A DNA stretch of 64,000 bases from Neurospora tetraspora (lineage: Eukaryota > Ascomycota > Sordariomycetes > Sordariales > Sordariaceae), in contig NW_026944388.1 in the NCBI RefSeq assembly GCF_033439725.1, forward strand, positions 3,162,001 to 3,226,000, read 5' to 3'. Under the pieces are notes generated by a model. The model worked only from the letters and a program-made list of their open reading frames with translations. It was not told where the DNA came from and did no database searches. Below, piece by piece: positions 26,801-36,846 of the stretch (positions within the stretch are counted from its first letter, which is position 1; each line of letters begins with the position of its first letter). The translations under genes and the position numbers were made by a program.

Positions 26801-28826
26801 AACTGAGGCCGTCTAGACTGCATGGCGAAAAATGCCTTCTTCGCCGGCTCGTCGAGTGAGCGGACAAGGAGGAGGATCCTCTCTGCCCTAATCGCATCAT
26901 GATCGATGGATGCCGCATTGGCTGATTGCGACTGAGAGTTGCCGTTAGGGTTGGAATTCTTAGTCGCCTTTTTGGCTGGCGGATACCCAAGAGGCACCAG
27001 GAACTCATAGATGACGCGATCCATCAGGACATTCAGTTCCAGATCATTGGCGTAAAAGGCGTTGTATATGCGTGACGGGATGCCAGACAACGCTGCTGTT
27101 ACCGCTTCATTTCCAGCAATCATCTCCCCAGTCCCGACAGCCCAGAGTTTAGCCAACAGTGACATGGCGGCAACTCTAACAGCGGGTTTCCTGTCGCGAC
27201 AGCGATCAGCCAACGTGTTGAGAACCGATCCATCTTTGCCTACTCCTCCATTAGGTCCTAGTTTGGCAATGATGTCCCGGAACTTGAAGGTCTCGACAGC
27301 TTTAACAGCTGCAAGTCTGACCTTTTCATCGCTGTCCGAGAGCTTCTCTCCCAACCCTCGGATCAAAGTAGCCTCGTCCTCGCGACTGAGTCCGATTCCT
27401 CCAGCAGAAGTGGAGAGAATGTGGCCTACCGCCGTGGTCCATGCAGCGCGAATTGACGGAGCTTTATCGTTCTTCCTACTCAAAAAGTTGTGGAACGTCG
27501 TGCTATGTGTCTGTGAGAAGGAAATAGAGCAAAGCGGCGTGGTGAGGATGTTGGTCACTTGGGGTTCCGCTCTATCTTCCTCTTCCAGACTCAATGGCGG
27601 GTATGCAGCTGGATCAAGGACGGGCAGTGGAGGCGGACCTGCCGCGCCAATGCCTGAAATCATGTCTCCGAGCGTCTCCGTTGCCATCTGTCGCAAGTGC
27701 ACATTGTCTGCTGAGAGCTCTGCATCAACCTGAGGGACAACGTTTTGAAGGATCATGGGGGCGGCCTTCCAGATCTCCCGAATAAGCACATGCGCTTTCC
27801 TCAGTTCCTTCAAGTCGGACTCGGACGGCCCTGTTGGGCCATCATCCTCATCGTTTTCGTCATCTTCGTCTCTGTTGCCGTTCGGCTTCCCAGCAAAACC
27901 TGTCGCATCGACAATCACATCACTAAAATACTGACTGGCGAAACGAGCCATCTTGTCGTCATAGTTCTGGCATAGAGTCCTGACCATCTGGTAAGCCTCG
28001 GGCTCTTCCTTCAGGAGCAGCGTTGCCTGGCTGTCATCGATTGGCACATGATCCTGCCGTTCCTTGCCTAGTCCCGGAGCAGCAGCTCTCAGGAACTGGG
28101 CCATGATGACATCCACAACCTTCCCTGGAAGGGTCACGGAGTCGTCAATGAGTACTCCCAGCATCTCTTGCATACTAAACTCGACGTCCTTTCCAACCTG
28201 CTCTCCCTTGGAAGATTTGAGACCCGAGACACCGTCGAAAATTGTGGTAAAAAGCTTGAGTAACAAGGCCTCGCTGCCTTCAACATCGAGCAGCAGCACG
28301 ATACTCTTAATCTCGGCAAAGGATCGTAGCACATACTTGTGCTGGTTGTTGTAAGGATTCGATGGATCGAAGAGGGCGGGAATGATGGAGTTGATGCTGA
28401 GGTTAAAGATATCCTGCGGTGCGATCACCAACGTCAGCAGATGGTCCATGAAACAGCGTCTTGTAGCTCTCGAACCTTGAGTTGTGATGGAGTAAAGGGC
28501 GCATCGGGGGCGCATAGCCTTAGAATATCGACAATGCAGCATGCTGTGTATGCTCGTACGCCCTTGTCCTTGTGTTGGATGAGCTGATGAGAGGCGACGT
28601 CCTTAGCGACCTTGACCAGTGAATCGGTGTCCACCGTCTCCTGATCCATCTCCGACAGCTCCTTGGAGAGGGCGTCGAGTCTCTTAAGCAGTGTATCGAT
28701 GGAGATGGGCTTGCCGGGGCGCCATGTTAAGGGCTCGTTGAACTCGAGTGCGACCAGTCCCTGTTCCTGCTCCTGCTCCTGCTCGAGCTCCTCCTCCTCC
28801 TCGGGAGCGCTCCGACGTGGCGCCAT
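23892..28826 (-). CDS. pds5: Cohesin-associated regulator PDS5 (Spo76/BimD orthologue)
   Basis: Three exons, 28476-28826, 24964-28413 and 23892-24893, give about 1600 residues. The introns (62 and 70 nt) have branch sites GCTGAC and CTACTAAC and both junctions are phase 0. PDS5 binds cohesin on chromosomes, sustains sister cohesion and helps release or lock cohesin with Wapl and Eco1; Sordaria Spo76 acts in meiotic chromosome axes. The protein has an acidic Glu/Gln-rich start, then a long alpha-helical HEAT-repeat body. Recognisable stretches include 'ELSADNVHLRQMATETLGDM', 'DSDEKVRLAAVKAVETFKFR' and 'DRCRDRKPAVRVAAMSLLAK'. The last 300 residues are highly charged: alternating Lys/Ala and Glu/Asp blocks with basic 'TRSSRSTRGK' near the end, probably disordered and DNA- or partner-binding. 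Length fits fungal Pds5 (1200-1600). Confidence 0.93.
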
Positions 28827-31266
28827 GGCGGCTGATGTGCTGTGGTGAACCGCCCTCTTGCGTTGTAATCTGTGGGCAAGCTAGCTGAGTGACGGATTTG
28901 GCCAAGTGACCAAGCGGCGAAGGATGGGAAAATGGATCGAATAAAAAGGCGGAGGCGGAGAGGAGCTGGGAGGCTCTGAAGTCTTGTAGCGACCGCAAGG
29001 CGCGCGTGGTGCCGTGGTGCGACGTTAACGAGGAACGTCGAGGCTCAGGTCGTCGACTCGCGATTGGCGATGCGCGGATCCTTGGAGATATATGGGCAGC
29101 TTGGTATCGCGGGCCACGAGAGATAATCCGAGATAATGATATGCGCAGGTGGTTTCTAGATGTCGCGCGACAGGCCGGCTGGACTCGGAGGAGGATATGA
29201 TCAGTTGCGGTGGGTTGATGAGTTGTTGATATGGTTCGGCGACAGCTGTGTTACGCGCTCGCCCGTCCTATTCCTTCGCGTGACAGTACAACAATTCGTG
29301 AACTACAATTGGGGGACAATTGGCGGGATGGCAGGCAGAGAGCTGAGAGCCAAGGAGCTGCAGCGTCCGCAAGACAGGGGACCACTGGCAGGGGCCCGGT
29401 GAAACTTTGCGAGCATCTTACAGCAAATTACCAGCCTCTGTTTCGGAAAAGCCGCACAGGCATTACGTTTGTGTAAAATATGGTAACAGCGAGTTCAGTA
29501 TGGTAAGAAACTCTTGTGCATTTGCACTGTCCAAACATCAAAGTCAATGCAACTTGAACTTCAACCGCACGTCAACGAAGGCCCTCAAATCACCCAGAAC
29601 TCAGCCATGACACTCTTTAATTAAACATCCTAACAATATTGGAAGTCACCCAAAATCATATTCAACTCTCTGTTGGTCGGTACTCATGGCTCTGGAGTTA
29701 CTTTGTCTACATTCGCACTGGATGAGGCACGCTGACAGCGAACATGTTCACCTTAACTCCCGTTGACAGTCAACCTCGTTTGACGATTTGCGCACGAGGA
29801 AATCTTGAAACCTTTCGTTCCGTTCATTCCAGCTCACATTCGACATCTACACGTGTCTTCTCAAGGGTTCCACCACTTCATGCAGTCTCATCATATGTCA
29901 ACTCATTCTTATCTTCAATGCTTTGCTTGTGAGTCTCATCTTGGAAGCTCCCAGCGTCGTTTGACGTTCACGAAATGAAATCCTCATGCTTCTAAAGTAT
30001 CATTTGTGCCAAAGTCATGTTCATCTGCTCGACAGAATGGACAACCTTGCCTTTCCAGGAGCCACAAAGCAGACATAGGCTCTGTTCATGCCCAACACTT
30101 GCGACACTAGTTTCAATCGACTTATCGTTCGTTTGTAACTTCGTCATAAGGACATGGATGCATTCACGAAGCGACGACCTACGTTGGATCAAACAGGAGC
30201 AGAATAACAACCGAATGATGTAGATGGTTACGTCCAGATACTGTGAGACCATATCCTCCCAGTGACTACCTATACTTGGGATCAGACTGGTCGCTACGCT
30301 ATACAGCATTTGTTTGTTTTTCCTTTTCCGCACAAACCTGCAAATTCCACCCTCGCAGGTTGCAAGAACTGATTCAAGAATACCTACGGTAACAAGTCTC
30401 GACGAAGTGGAAGAGGACCGACATTCCTTGATGTCACACGTCTCGAGAGGACCCGATTCGTCACTCGTCTGAGGAAGACTCGACTAGTAGGTGAAGGCAG
30501 GGTCACTTCATCGTAACTGCCCGCCGAACCTTTGGGCATGGAAGGTACGCCGCTGATTGTACGGCACGAACAAGCATCGGGTGAATTGTGTTTCCAAGGA
30601 AAAGCGCACCTTCCCGTCTGAAGGATTCTTCAGGTTCTCAACTCTTGCCGTCCCGTTTTCATCCCATCCTCCTCAGTCGCCAGCCGATAACAGTCGTCAA
30701 CAGTGGCAGCTGCTGCAGTGATTTTGCCATTCACCCCTCCTGCCCGTCGTGTATAAGAATTCCAAATCTGGCCCGCAGTTCTTCCTTCCACTTTTCCCCC
30801 TCTCACCTTCCACTCTTCTTCAGCAACTGCGGAATCGTCCCTTCATTCTCGATCGTCACTCGTTCAGCGCGCGCGCATCCAGCACTCAAGACTCTGATCA
30901 CTCGGTATTCCCATCTTTCTTCTTGCCCCTTGTTGTCGACTTGTCGGTATTATCACGACGTTCCGTCGCGTGGTGGGGTGATAACCCTATCGCAAGATGA
31001 TCGCGCGGTCTGGCACCTCGCGATACCTTCGCGGGGCACCACTTCGCCAGGCGCCGGATCTTGTCACCACATAGCGGCTCTGCGCGCATCGTCGGGGCTT
31101 CATTCGAGCTCTCACTCGTACCTCGTCGTCGTTGTCGTAAAGCCCTTGCTGGACCCCCTCGTCCCCTCCCCTGTTCTGTGCCCCGCGCCCATGGGTTACG
31201 GTTAATACTCTCTCATCTTGCGCATCGTCTAACCATCCACGCTAGGTTATCTCTTCGACCGCCACA
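28827..31266. promoter_or_regulatory. Upstream regions of pds5 and of the GPI-type gene
   Basis: About 2.4 kb separates two divergent starts. The pds5 side is G/A-rich on the plus strand. The right side (about 30580-31260) has C/T-rich leader-like sequence before the ATG at 31267. The short frames present have no domain signs. Confidence 0.4.
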
Positions 31267-32036
31267 ATGTCTGACAACGGTTATGGTATCGGCTGCATTC
31301 CCATGCGTAAAGGCCACGAGGAGCCTTGCGTTGTCATGAACGAGGAGCCCTGCGTCGTCATGAACGAGGAGCCTTGCGTTGTTATGCGCACCGAGAAGAA
31401 GGGCCGCAAGGTCAATGTGATGCTGATGGCCGCTGCCATCTCTGCCCTCGGCGTTACCGGTGCCAACGCTCAGATGGGTTATGGCAGCGCCGGTGCCGTG
31501 ACTGGCTCCAGCTCTGGGTAAGTCTTTAATTTCTTGATCCTCAAACAAAGACTAACACTGACAGTGCCTGTGTCTCTAGCGCCTCGGCTTGCGTTCCCAC
31601 CACTATCACTGTCACGCCTTCGGTCAGCGCCGCTGCCGACCAGACCACCGCCGAGGTCGATGGTGTCCAGGGCAGCGCCTCCTCCACCAGCGGCGATACC
31701 ATGACTTACATCACCAAGACTTCCACTGCCACTTTGACCCATACCGCTACCTTCGTCAAGGCTAGCCAGCCCGCCGGCAACGCTACTGTCACTGCCACTC
31801 AGCATAACGGCACCACCACTGAGACGGCCATCGCTATGACCGGCACTGGTACCGGTGTCTCTTCTTGGGCCACCGGACCCTACCACTCTGCGGCCAACGG
31901 CACCTATGCTTCCCCGACCGCCACTCTTGGCCATCCTCAGCACGCCGGTGCTTCAACCTCTTCCAGCGTGAGCTACACTCACCTCGCTGTGGCGCTCTTT
32001 GCTTCTGCTGCCCTCGGTGCTGTCCTTGGCGCCTAA
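31267..32036 (+). CDS. Small Thr/Ser-rich, probable GPI-anchored surface protein
   Basis: Two exons, 31267-31517 and 31580-32036, give 235 residues (frame G|GC). The first ATG is in a strong context (CACAATG). An unusual N-terminus of about 50 residues contains three repeats of MNEEPCVV type, then the basic KKGRK and a hydrophobic segment 'VMLMAAAISALGVTGANA' that looks like a signal peptide or signal anchor with cleavage after ANA. The body is rich in Thr, Ser and Ala with three Asn-x-Thr sequons, as in heavily glycosylated wall proteins. The C-terminus (LAVALFASAALGAVLGA) is hydrophobic and follows small residues, the pattern of a GPI signal. I infer a membrane or wall protein; no catalytic domain is visible. 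An alternative acceptor at 31563/31564 would add ACVSS in frame. Confidence 0.8.
31318..31389 (+). repeat. Three 24-bp tandem repeats in coding sequence
   Basis: Units 31318-31341, 31342-31365 and 31366-31389 each encode EEPCVVM plus one residue. They differ at only a few positions, mainly third codon bases, which points to protein-level constraint or recent duplication. Each unit carries an in-frame ATG. Confidence 0.9.
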
Positions 32037-33776
32037 TCGACCTTTTAGGTTATGGTATCGCCGTCACACCCTAGGATTTTGAGTGTTTCTCTCTTTCGAT
32101 ATGGCATTTCTTCTGTCTCGGTTGGAGTTTGGCTGGTTTGTCTTGGACTTTCTCCTAACTGGATCACTCGGTGTTTGGGAAGGAACATACCGGCAAAAGA
32201 AGATAAGCTTTGGTTGGCTGAGATGCTTGGTTTTTTGACTGACATCTCGTTGGCTTTCTGGGAAGTATCTCACAATCTGGTATAGGCTCCCATATCATTG
32301 TCTTCGCAGCACATGATAGGGTTGACAGATAGGGTAACATGGACAGATTGATGACACACAGACATAGTATGAAGTTTATCATACATGAAATCTCCCTCTA
32401 CTACGCGCAACTAAAGCCGAGTGGCGTTGCTTCGTGATCTCTTTCATCTCCCTTGATTACTCGTGATGGCATTGGTGTTACACCAAGCGCCTGTGCCTTT
32501 CAACGTAACTCTAACCATCATCCAGCTTCTGAGTGACATTGGCTTGAGTTAGTTTGTGGTCCTTGTTCCCTCGATGCAAACGCTTACATTAATTTACACG
32601 ATGGTAATGCAGCGTATTTATAAGGACTCGGAGTAAGTACACCTTGAAGTTGAAGGATGGCGGGAACGGCCAGGAAGTTTGTTGGAAACAAATCCTTCGC
32701 CATACCCTACCCCCTAAAAGGTAAACAAGAACGAGTGAGCATGAAAGCGTAGATTTGAATGCGGTTCGCCACATTGCCTCGACTGATCGTATCTCACATC
32801 CCAACAACGCGGTTGAGAGGCAAAGATCACGACCACAGGACCCAGGTAGGCTCTTGAGACCAAAAGATGGGTCATGGTCTACTTGCCAGCAGAACCTGGA
32901 TGTGCACACTATAAGCCAATGTCACCTGATGATCCTGTGACAGCAAAGTATTTTTGGGCGGAGGCAGTGATATTAGGTAAAGATGATGGAGGTAGTAATA
33001 TTAGGTAAGCTATGTGTAATACTGAAAGGTTTGTTCTCTGAAATAACCAAAATACCAAGCCACCTAAGCTGCATTCTGCATGTAGTCTGCTTTTTTTTTT
33101 TCCTTTTTATCCCCCCCGAACCCCGGCCTTCTACAAGAGCTGGCGAGAGGTCGTAAGAACAGACCGAACATGAACAGCCCAATACCGCTCGTTTTGGTTG
33201 GAAAGGCCGTTATGACACTGTGATATGCCTCGTATTGATTTGAAAGCCCGTCGGCTAGAGTATTTTAGGTATTATTCAATCCAAGAAATGTGTCGAATTT
33301 CGCTCAAACGGTGTACGAAAGACACATGGATGCATACAAAAGTATAAACAAGGTGTATTGTATTGACCGTGATGTGTTCGGTTCATTCTTACGACGTTTC
33401 GGCTGGATAGAGGATTTCGAGGGGCAACACCGTACTGCAAATATCATACATATGCATCGTCCTGTGGGCATAAGCCCTAACCCCCCCCCCCCTTCTCTTC
33501 CAACTATGCGACTTCCTAACACCTATCTCCGTCGTCCTAGGAAGGAACACACAATGAGCTGGCGGGACATGACCCTCCCTTCAATGCCCAGTCTCTCTTG
33601 CCAACTAAGAAGACCGCGGACAGCAACACAGTGATCACCAAGGAGAGAGGAGCATCACTGCTGCAGTACATACCTACCGCTAGAGACATGACTGGAGATA
33701 CCTTCAGCAATGAACACTGGCTCAGGTTTGTTTTTTCGACTGTCGGATGCCGAAAGAGATACAGGTGAGGATTTTG
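32037..33776. other. Intergenic region, no gene seen
   Basis: This is the 3' flank of the GPI-type gene followed by about 1.5 kb without a supportable gene. A C run of about 13 lies at 33481-33493 and a T run near 33091-33101. The region leads into the duplicated segment starting near 33777. Confidence 0.5.
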
Positions 33777-33970
33777 ATCAGAAAGCATTGATAGAATCTC
33801 CGAGTGATACCTAATCAATGTTCAAGATAATTCCCCAGTTTAGCGTGATATTCGAGGTCGCTCAAGACGGTGTACATTGTTATCGACCGCATCACTTGGA
33901 CGACGTGGTCAGGTTATGTCACCGAGGTTAAGGGAGCGAAGGGAAATATGCAGGGCATATCAATGACAAA
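33777..33970 (+). repeat. Degenerate direct repeat, copy 1 (with 36105-36290)
   Basis: Shared blocks include AAAGCATTGATAGAAT, TCGAGACGGTGTA/CAAGACGGTGTA followed by ATTG and ATCGAC, and TCACCGAGGTTAAGGGAGCG with GATATGCAGGG/AATATGCAGGG after it. The part around 33868-33900 reads VYIVIDRITWT in one frame, which resembles the Walker B strand of the neighbouring NTPase-like genes, so the repeat may be an older fragment of the same family. Confidence 0.6.
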
Positions 33971-34035
33971 GACTGCGCCCAACGGCCGAGTGACGACGGG
34001 ACGCCCCAACACACCAGAAGACCCAACCGCGACAC

Positions 34036-35169
34036 ATGTCAACCAACATCCCGTCCTTGACCAACTACCTCAAACAGTCCACGGTACGTATGTCTGTTCT
34101 CTTAACACGGCTGGCCAACGGACTCTGTCTCCATTCACCATTCAAACGCAGCACAAATCTGTTGACGGTCTACGGCCATCTTCTCGCCAAACTATTCTTT
34201 TCCAATGGTGCATTCTACACACCCGAAAACAAGCCCAACGTGTCGTTCAACATGCAACCAGACTCACCCCTCTCGGATGATCCCAACGGTGGGACCCTTA
34301 ATTCCCGGCTCTCCCAATTCTGGAAGCTGCTTGCCGTCCAAGCTTACTCACTCGGCGACACAAACAGTGCTTTCAACACATGGCATGATGAAGTGTGGAG
34401 GTCATTTGATTGTCGAGGAAACAAAGAACATATTGGCATGGAGGACTTGTATACACTCGATCAAAGGTTAAAAGCATGGAAAGACTGGCGCTATTCCGAC
34501 GCTTCCAGCATGCTCGTCCTAGCGGGGCACAACAACGACGTTTCTTCGAATAATGGCTGGATCTCGCCAGTTGCCGTCAGGGTGGTGAAGACCATCAGAG
34601 AGGAAAGGGAAAAGCAGCAAGCATTACCGGATCGTCCCACCTGGGCTTTTTACCAGTGGAAGTACGGTTACATGTCCGGATTGCGACCCAAGCCGCCGTT
34701 AACGGTCCCTGATATGCTCAGACATGTTCTTGCCCAGTTGGTGGATCAGAACAAGCATGTCTTGGAAGATGATGGAGCATACGGTCGGATTTGCCAGGCT
34801 CTGGAGGGAATTGCGGAGGCTGTACAAGCGTCAAAGCAGGCTACAGAAAGCAAACATACATCAGCCTACGAGAGTTCCAGGAAGGCCATCGAACATGCTG
34901 TGTTGGGGGTTGTGGGTGAACTCGGGAAGGACAGAACCACTTGGATTGTTTTGGACCGCCTGGATGAAGGGAAGCCAAACAGGACTCTCGGGTTACAAGT
35001 CTTGGCTAACTTGGTCAAGAAAGCCCATGTTACGGTGAAGGTTCTGGTAGTTACAAATTTTCTCGATTGGGGCACCTCCTGTAAAAAGGAAGTCAACGAG
35101 TTGGCGAAGGACGCAAAGGGAAACATTGTTTTTTTTGAGTGGTCGGAGGAGAACCGTGATCTTTTCTGA
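34036..35169 (+). CDS. STAND/NLR-like protein, P-loop lost (copy A)
   Basis: A single frame of 377 residues from ATG to TGA. It aligns by eye with the minus-strand gene at 36847-38820. Both have 'SSMLVLAGHNND'/'SSLLFLVGYNHD' followed by NGWISPVAV/NQCWLSPAA, where related fungal proteins with a NACHT-like core would carry Walker A; here there is no GxxxxGK[ST]. Both keep a Walker B-like strand, 'TTWIVLDRLDE' (copy A), then 'VTVKVLVVTNFLDW'. The first 130 residues are not recognised. Family knowledge: STAND NTPases serve in fungal allorecognition and cell death, but a role here is inference. The N-terminal partner domain (the DUF7708-like region of the other copy) is missing, so A may be truncated; the stop follows a possible frame decay. 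The start is uncertain. Confidence 0.5.
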   Translation: MSTNIPSLTNYLKQSTVRMSVLLTRLANGLCLHSPFKRSTNLLTVYGHLLAKLFFSNGAFYTPENKPNVSFNMQPDSPLSDDPNGGTLNSRLSQFWKLLAVQAYSLGDTNSAFNTWHDEVWRSFDCRGNKEHIGMEDLYTLDQRLKAWKDWRYSDASSMLVLAGHNNDVSSNNGWISPVAVRVVKTIREEREKQQALPDRPTWAFYQWKYGYMSGLRPKPPLTVPDMLRHVLAQLVDQNKHVLEDDGAYGRICQALEGIAEAVQASKQATESKHTSAYESSRKAIEHAVLGVVGELGKDRTTWIVLDRLDEGKPNRTLGLQVLANLVKKAHVTVKVLVVTNFLDWGTSCKKEVNELAKDAKGNIVFFEWSEENRDLF

Positions 35170-35547
35170 GAACGATGATCAGCTCATGAGGGGAAGATAG
35201 ACAAAGCTTATTGGGACATCAACAGGAGAAGCAGGGTATTGACGCGGAAGGGAATGGCGAGGAGCAGACATTGAAGGACACCATAGATATTGGAGCTATG
35301 ATTCGAACCAGTGCGTACCATATTGCAAACATGCCACTGTTAGCGCTCATGCTATGCCAAAGGGGTTGCAACATCGACGGATTGGCCACGTCTTGTTTAG
35401 AATACCTGTCAGAGAGAAAAGAACTTCGAGCAAACCTGGTGGGATTCGCTGGAGATTTCCCGAGCTCATCGCGTTGGCCCAGCGGCGTCATATATCAGCG
35501 CCTTCGAGGCAACTGGATAAAAAAAAAGAAGACCACAGTGCAGTTGG
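35170..35547. other. Short spacer with unassigned frame
   Basis: A plus-strand frame at about 35211-35573 reads through here (contains DTIDIGAMIRTSAYHIANM) and could be a remnant of the 3' part of copy A after a frame break. I cannot match it to a known domain. Confidence 0.25.
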
Positions 35548-35744
35548 CAAAATCATCCAGTTGCTCCCTATAGATTGAAGCTCTTGATACTCTGCTGCTT
35601 CTCAATATATCGTTCGTACTATTTTGAGACGTCGTTCTTGAACAGATTGGTATTGGTCACCACTGTCTTCAAGTGCTTCAGCTTCAACTTTCCAGGACCC
35701 TACTTGTACTTTGTCTCCGCTCTAGCTAGAGCCAATGCGGTGGT
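35548..35744 (-). pseudogene. Inverted fragment of the AAA+ ATPase gene 3' end
   Basis: This 197-bp stretch is the reverse complement of 43306-43502, ungapped, with 10 mismatches by eye (about 95% identity). It covers the last coding part and the terminal stop region of the AAA gene, including the in-frame TAG seen in the main copy. Five mismatches turn TG to TA in this copy, and at least two change CA/TG to TA in the other copy. These are the CpA-to-TpA changes expected from RIP. Homology ends abruptly at 35745. Confidence 0.9.
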
Positions 35745-36104
35745 GAAAATGCCCAAGAGCGTATTTTGTACGTCGTCAACGGTGTTACGTCCCATCTATA
35801 TGACTAATTGTAAGGATGTTTACCAGATTTGCCTCCGGAAGGAAATATTTCGTCAGGATAACGGATTCATGGATGTTTTTGGAGTTACCATCATTTACCT
35901 TGGTATTTTACGCGTCAAAACCTGCAGTGGCTTCATTCCTTGAATGACTTGGGCAGCTCTTGTAGAGCATTGGGCTTCGGGGGAAGAGACTGCAGGCTTC
36001 ATGCGTGCCTTACCTAACGCAGCATATGTGGCAGAGTATGCGGGTCATCTTAGAGAATAGAGATTCCAGTCCGCAACATTGATCTTATTGAGCCAGGATT
36101 TAAT

Positions 36105-36290
36105 TTAAAAAGCATTGATAGAATGTCCGAAGGATAAACCCGAGTCAGCTCGAGACGGTGTAGATTGCCATCGACAAGATTGTTAGGATGACGCAGTCGG
36201 ATCTGTCACCAAGGATAACGACTCGAAGTTCACTCCAAAAAAAAAAAAAATCACCGAGGTTAAGGGAGCGAAGAGAGATATGCAGGGTAT
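36105..36290 (+). repeat. Degenerate direct repeat, copy 2 (with 33777-33970)
   Basis: This is the second copy of the segment at 33777-33970. It carries an inserted run of 14 A at about 36237-36250 immediately before the shared TCACCGAGGTTAAGGGAGCG block. Confidence 0.6.
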
Positions 36291-36299
36291 ATTAATGGG

Positions 36300-36708
36300 C
36301 AGTGTCAAGAATCTTGCATCAAGTTTGCGAAGAGGATGTGGATGGTGAGGAAGAGATTACTTGAATTATACTCGATCGACTTGACAAGGAATCGGACGCA
36401 GACACTCGACTACGTGCGCTGAAACTTTTTTTGCAAACCTGGTTGAAGAAGTGAAAGCCACAGTCAAGGTTTTGGTGGTTGTCAACGGCGACAATTGGGA
36501 GGGCCGTGAAGACGAGGTGATCGGGTTGTCGAAGGGCGGTGGAAAGAACGTGTTTTTTTGCCCATGGAGGGAAAGTCTAGGGCCGGAACAGAAGTTGGAG
36601 GTGCATGAGAAAGCGGTTGAGACAGAAGGAAGGAAGAGAAAGAGAGAAGGAAGTGACCAGGGGCAAGTTGCAGGGAAGAAGACGCGAAGAGCAGGTGCTG
36701 AGGCCTGA
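36300..36708 (+). pseudogene. Broken STAND/NLR-like fragment (copy B)
   Basis: Conceptual reading gives EEIT-stop-IILDRLDKE, the same place as TTWIVLDRLDEG in copy A, so a Trp codon TGG is now TGA (36362-36364). About 65 bp later the frame breaks at a T run (about 36427-36433), after which 'ANLVEEVKATVKVLVVVNGD' continues the match to copy A. The reading ends with a basic, nuclear-localisation-like tail (GRKRKRE, GKKTRR). The upstream two thirds of the gene is absent. One nonsense and one frameshift make this a pseudogene. Confidence 0.75.
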
Positions 36709-36846
36709 GGGAGAAGTTCCTTCACAAGATCATGATCGAGACGGGCGACCGCTTGCTAGCAACGACACCAGGAGAGTGATGAAAGGTCTCGGGTCAACAT
36801 CTTTCCATGGGTATATTGTACATGTTTTGACCCCCCCAAAAAACGC

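Noticed and set aside
34084-34150. Possible intron (GTACGT...ACGCAG) in copy A
   Set aside because: Removing it moves the downstream sequence out of the frame that matches copy C.
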